Shown here: positions 6,828-8,635 of the stretch, piece by piece
Numbering within the stretch: the first letter of the stretch is position 1
Layout of the letters: the number at the start of each line of letters is the position of its first letter
Assembly (NCBI GenBank): GCA_023443095.1
Contig: JAEZVV010000191.1
Location: forward strand, 1-8,635
DNA: 8,635 bases
Reading direction: 5' to 3'
Origin: Pseudomonadota bacterium
GTDB taxonomy: Bacteria; Pseudomonadota; Gammaproteobacteria; Burkholderiales; Burkholderiaceae_F
Translations under genes and position numbers: made by a program
Notes under the pieces: generated by a model
What the model saw: only the letters and a program-made list of their open reading frames with translations
Databases searched by the model: none
Told to the model about the DNA's origin: nothing

Positions 6828-6833
6828 CCAGCC

Positions 6834-7172
6834 ATGAAACAAGTCACCGCCGTCATCAAACCCTTCAAGCTCGACGAGGTGCGTGAAGCGCTGGCCGACG
6901 TCGGCGTGTCGGGGCTGACCGTGACCGAGGTCAAGGGTTTCGGCCGGCAGAAAGGCCACACCGAGCTCTACCGGGGGGCCGAATACGTGGTCGACTTCCT
7001 GCCCAAGGTCAAGGTCGAAGCGGTGGTGGCCGACGATCTCGTCGAGCAGGCGATCGAGGCCATCCAGAAGGCGGCCCGCACCGGCAAGATCGGCGACGGC
7101 AAGATTTTCGTGACGCCGATCGAACAGGTGGTGCGCATCCGTACCGGCGAAACCGGGGAAGCGGCGGTCTGA
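6834..7172 (+). CDS. glnB: Nitrogen regulatory protein P-II, GlnB type
   Basis: The 112 residues are exactly the standard P-II length. These cytoplasmic trimers sense 2-oxoglutarate and ATP/ADP and control nitrogen metabolism through partner proteins. The T-loop (37-55) contains Tyr51 in YRGAEY, the site uridylylated by GlnD, plus Gln39 and Lys58, which contact Mg-ATP and 2-oxoglutarate. The B-loop is TGKIGDGKIFV (83-93), and the C-terminal nucleotide-binding part is RIRTGE (101-106). Thr43 and Asp54 are as in E. coli GlnB, where GlnK has Ala and Asn, and there is no amtB next door, so I call GlnB rather than GlnK. The gene follows nadE by 82 bp with a strong AGGAG site, and its TGA overlaps the ATG of the downstream lipoprotein gene by one base. 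P-II binding to NadE has been reported in Azospirillum, so NadE is a plausible direct target. Confidence 0.97.
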   Translation: MKQVTAVIKPFKLDEVREALADVGVSGLTVTEVKGFGRQKGHTELYRGAEYVVDFLPKVKVEAVVADDLVEQAIEAIQKAARTGKIGDGKIFVTPIEQVVRIRTGETGEAAV

Positions 7173-7600
7173 TGCTCAAGGGTTTTGCTGTTTGCGGGGC
7201 CGTGCTGGTGGCCCTGGTACTGACGGCCTGCGGCAAGGCCAGCGACGAATACGCCACCTATGCGGATGCGGCGGTGGCCGGCGTGTTCGAGCAGGCCTGG
7301 CTGCCGCCGGTGGTGCCTGCGTCAGCGACCCTGATCCGCGTGGTGCGCCATCTCGACGGCGGCGAGGCCCAGGGCTGGTTCCATTTTCCCAGCCAGGATT
7401 TCGCCGCCCTTGAAGAACAGCTCAAGCCGTATTCCCGGCCGCTCGAGCCCGACCCGGCGATCACGACCTATATCGCCAAGAAGCAGGCCCGCGGCTATGC
7501 GCCCTACGAAGTCACCGACGGCGACGTGCACTGGTTGTTCGTCTGCTCGGGCGCAGGCGGCAAGTGTTATTTCAAGCGTTGGTCAAGCCGCCGCGACTGA
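7172..7600 (+). CDS. Small lipoprotein of unknown function, translationally coupled to glnB
   Basis: The protein has 142 residues. A short basic N-terminus and a hydrophobic helix lead to the lipobox LTAC, with lipidation expected at Cys20. The next residue is Gly, not Asp, which favours transfer to the outer membrane. The mature part has WLPPVVPASATLIRVVRHLDGGEAQGWFHF-like sequence (residues 43-72), reminiscent of uncharacterised proteins with a 'WLP..LP.SA..I' motif followed by an Asp and an aromatic strand, but I cannot name a family. Two more cysteines (VCSGAGGKC near 126-134) could form a periplasmic disulfide. The ATG at 7172 shares its A with the glnB TGA (TGATG), so it is probably read by terminating ribosomes; no separate strong Shine-Dalgarno site is seen. 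It ends 6 bp from the convergent TRIC gene. A role in nitrogen regulation is not implied by sequence alone. Confidence 0.82.
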   Translation: MLKGFAVCGAVLVALVLTACGKASDEYATYADAAVAGVFEQAWLPPVVPASATLIRVVRHLDGGEAQGWFHFPSQDFAALEEQLKPYSRPLEPDPAITTYIAKKQARGYAPYEVTDGDVHWLFVCSGAGGKCYFKRWSSRRD

Positions 7601-7611
7601 GGCTTCTCAGT
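7596..7611. terminator. Small palindrome holding both stop codons of a convergent gene pair
   Basis: The arms ACTGAG (7596-7601) and CTCAGT (7606-7611) pair perfectly around the loop GCTT. The plus-strand stop TGA (7598-7600) lies in the left arm and the minus-strand stop TGA (7609-7607) in the right arm. The structure may act as a weak bidirectional transcript end. With only 6 bp of stem and no T-run, it is not a proven terminator. Confidence 0.35.
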
Positions 7612-8221
7612 AAGCGACTCGCCATTCGCGCCGCCAGGCCAGCATGCGGATCACCACCGTCGCCACCGACGCGATCCAGAGCGAGCTGAACTCGCTCAGG
7701 CCGAGCCAGACCAGAGCCAGATAGATCCAGTTGCCGGCGAAAGCCACCGTGGCGTAGGGCTTGCCGTCGTTGAGAACCATCGGCACTTCGTTGAGGAAGA
7801 CATCGCGCAGCAGGCCGCCGAAGACGCCGGTGATGACCCCTACCATGGTGGCGGAGAAGGCCGGCAGACCGGCCTCGATCGCCATCGCGGTGCCGGCCAC
7901 CGAAAAAAGTGCCAGACCCACGGCGTCGGCCAGGATGAACAGCCAGAGCGGAAGGTGGCGGTGCGTGAGCTTCATCACGAGGGGCGCGGCCAGGGTCATG
8001 GCGAAGACGACCAGCACGTAGGACTCGTGCTGCACCCAGTAAAAGGGACGACGGTCGAGCAGCAGGTCGCGCACGGTACCGCCGCCGAAAGCGGTGATGA
8101 AGGCGAGCACGAACACGCCGACGGGATCGACCTTCTTGCGTTTGCCTTCGATCACGCCAGACAGGGCAAAAGCGACCACTCCGATGAATTCGAGCAGCTG
8201 TAATAGTTGTAATAGGTTCAT
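7607..8221 (-). CDS. TRIC/UPF0126 family membrane protein (YicG/YadS-like)
   Basis: The protein has 204 residues, the usual length for bacterial members of this family (PF03458). It is almost entirely hydrophobic, with about seven helices built from two repeated halves. Each half carries the family signature: GGGTVRD at 46-52 and GGLLRD at 135-140, the second followed by VFLNEVP. Prokaryotic TRIC relatives are trimeric monovalent cation channels, while the Pfam name 'glycine transporter' reflects another proposed role, so the substrate is uncertain. The ATG at 8221 overlaps the stop of the upstream Smr gene (ATGA), indicating translational coupling. The first codons are unusually AT-rich with rare Leu codons. 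The gene converges on the lipoprotein gene with 6 bp between stops. Confidence 0.92.
   Translation of the reverse strand: MNLLQLLQLLEFIGVVAFALSGVIEGKRKKVDPVGVFVLAFITAFGGGTVRDLLLDRRPFYWVQHESYVLVVFAMTLAAPLVMKLTHRHLPLWLFILADAVGLALFSVAGTAMAIEAGLPAFSATMVGVITGVFGGLLRDVFLNEVPMVLNDGKPYATVAFAGNWIYLALVWLGLSEFSSLWIASVATVVIRMLAWRREWRVAY
8199..8216 (-). repeat. Tandem 9-bp repeat with rare Leu codons at the start of the TRIC gene
   Basis: On the minus strand the codons CTA TTA CAA and CTA TTA CAG follow each other almost directly after the start, giving Leu-Leu-Gln twice. On the plus strand this appears as TGTAATAGT and TGTAATAGG. CTA and TTA are rarely used in this GC-rich window, where the neighbouring genes mostly use CTG and CTC. 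Confidence 0.6.
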
Positions 8222-8635
8222 CGACTCGTTTTACGCGGAGATCGCCTGTCGGGCGTCAGAAGCACCACCAGCGCACCGGATCCGCCTTCGGCGGCGCGGG
8301 CCTGGGCAAAAGCAATCACTTCTTCGCGCTGGACCAGCCAGGCGCGGACCTTTTCCTTGAGCACGGGCTGGCGGTCCTTGGACCCCAAACCCTTGCCGTG
8401 GATGACGCGCACGCAGCGCACGCCGAGTTGCGACGCCTCGCTCAGGAAGGCGCCGAGTTCTTTGCGGGCCTCATCTATCCGCAGGCCGTGCAAGTCGATC
8501 TCCGAACGCACGACCCAGTGCCCCCGGCGCAGCTTGCGCACCACGTCGGGGCCGATGCCGGGGCGGCGGAACGAAAGCGGGCCGTCGGTGTCGAGCAGGA
8601 CATCGACATCGATCTGGTCGGAAAGCGGCTCATGC
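8218..8635 (-). CDS. Smr-domain protein, 5' end outside the window
   Basis: The frame stays open to the right edge, giving 138 visible residues of a C-terminal part. The Smr domain (PF01713) is shown by EIDLHGLRIDEAR with the DLHG motif (the visible domain starts near 8490) and by VRVIHGKGLGS with the HGKG motif, both typical of this nuclease-related fold. Upstream of the domain lies an acidic stretch (VDVDLLVDTDGPLSF) and RRPGIGPDVVRKLRRGHW, the usual lead-in of stand-alone proteobacterial Smr proteins. A GTG at 8544 lies inside this conserved lead-in and is not the true start. Smr domains occur at the C-terminus of MutS2 and alone; several have DNA or RNA nicking activity, but the target of this subgroup is not settled. 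The TGA (8220-8218) overlaps the ATG of the TRIC gene by 4 nt in all, implying an operon with it. No MutS2 domain is visible in the part seen. Confidence 0.92.
   Translation of the reverse strand, partial: HEPLSDQIDVDVLLDTDGPLSFRRPGIGPDVVRKLRRGHWVVRSEIDLHGLRIDEARKELGAFLSEASQLGVRCVRVIHGKGLGSKDRQPVLKEKVRAWLVQREEVIAFAQARAAEGGSGALVVLLTPDRRSPRKTSR

Noticed and set aside
1..8635. Mobile element, phage, toxin-antitoxin, CRISPR or defence system
   Set aside because: No transposase, integrase, terminal repeats, direct-repeat array or unusual base composition was seen. The genes are core metabolic or conserved membrane families.

Overview
The window looks like ordinary chromosomal core sequence from a GC-rich Gram-negative bacterium. 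It is most likely a betaproteobacterium, and the style of the Ppa, GlnB, HemX/HemY and COG3146-type proteins would fit Rhodocyclales (Azoarcus/Thauera relatives). That placement rests on recalled protein style, not on a search. I see no insertion sequence, phage gene, tRNA, rRNA or CRISPR array. Ten protein genes fill almost all of the 8.6 kb, and the first and last are cut by the window edges.

Layout: (1) 1-2333, plus strand: the 3' part of hemX followed 4 bp later by complete hemY, the distal end of a heme-biosynthesis-linked envelope operon. (2) 2350-3162, minus strand: a five-helix DUF2189-type membrane protein, convergent with hemY. (3) 3333-3881, plus strand: ppa, inorganic pyrophosphatase, with a clear Shine-Dalgarno site and a strong intrinsic terminator at 3896-3925. 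(4) 3966-5120, minus strand: a FemAB/GNAT-like acyltransferase of the COG3146 (DUF482) family. (5) 5123-7600, plus strand: nadE (glutamine-dependent NAD+ synthetase), glnB (P-II nitrogen regulator) and a small lipoprotein of unknown function whose start overlaps the glnB stop. (6) 7607-8635, minus strand: a Smr-domain protein (5' end outside the window) and a TRIC/UPF0126 membrane protein, joined by a 4-nt stop/start overlap.

The most coherent functional unit is nadE-glnB-lipoprotein. NadE uses glutamine and ATP to make NAD+, and P-II proteins sense 2-oxoglutarate, ATP/ADP and, through uridylylation, glutamine. P-II control of this NadE class has been reported in Azospirillum, so the adjacency is probably functional. 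Ppa nearby removes pyrophosphate, a product of the NadE reaction, but it has its own transcription unit.

I do not find an undescribed defence or mobile system. The points worth a second look are small-scale. They are the 2-bp gap between the divergent starts of the COG3146 gene and nadE, a possible hairpin that hides the DUF2189 ribosome-binding site, a palindrome holding both stop codons of a convergent pair, a long-loop stem plus T-run before ppa, hairpins at the hemY end, a rare-codon repeat at the TRIC start, and the uncharacterised lipoprotein coupled to glnB.
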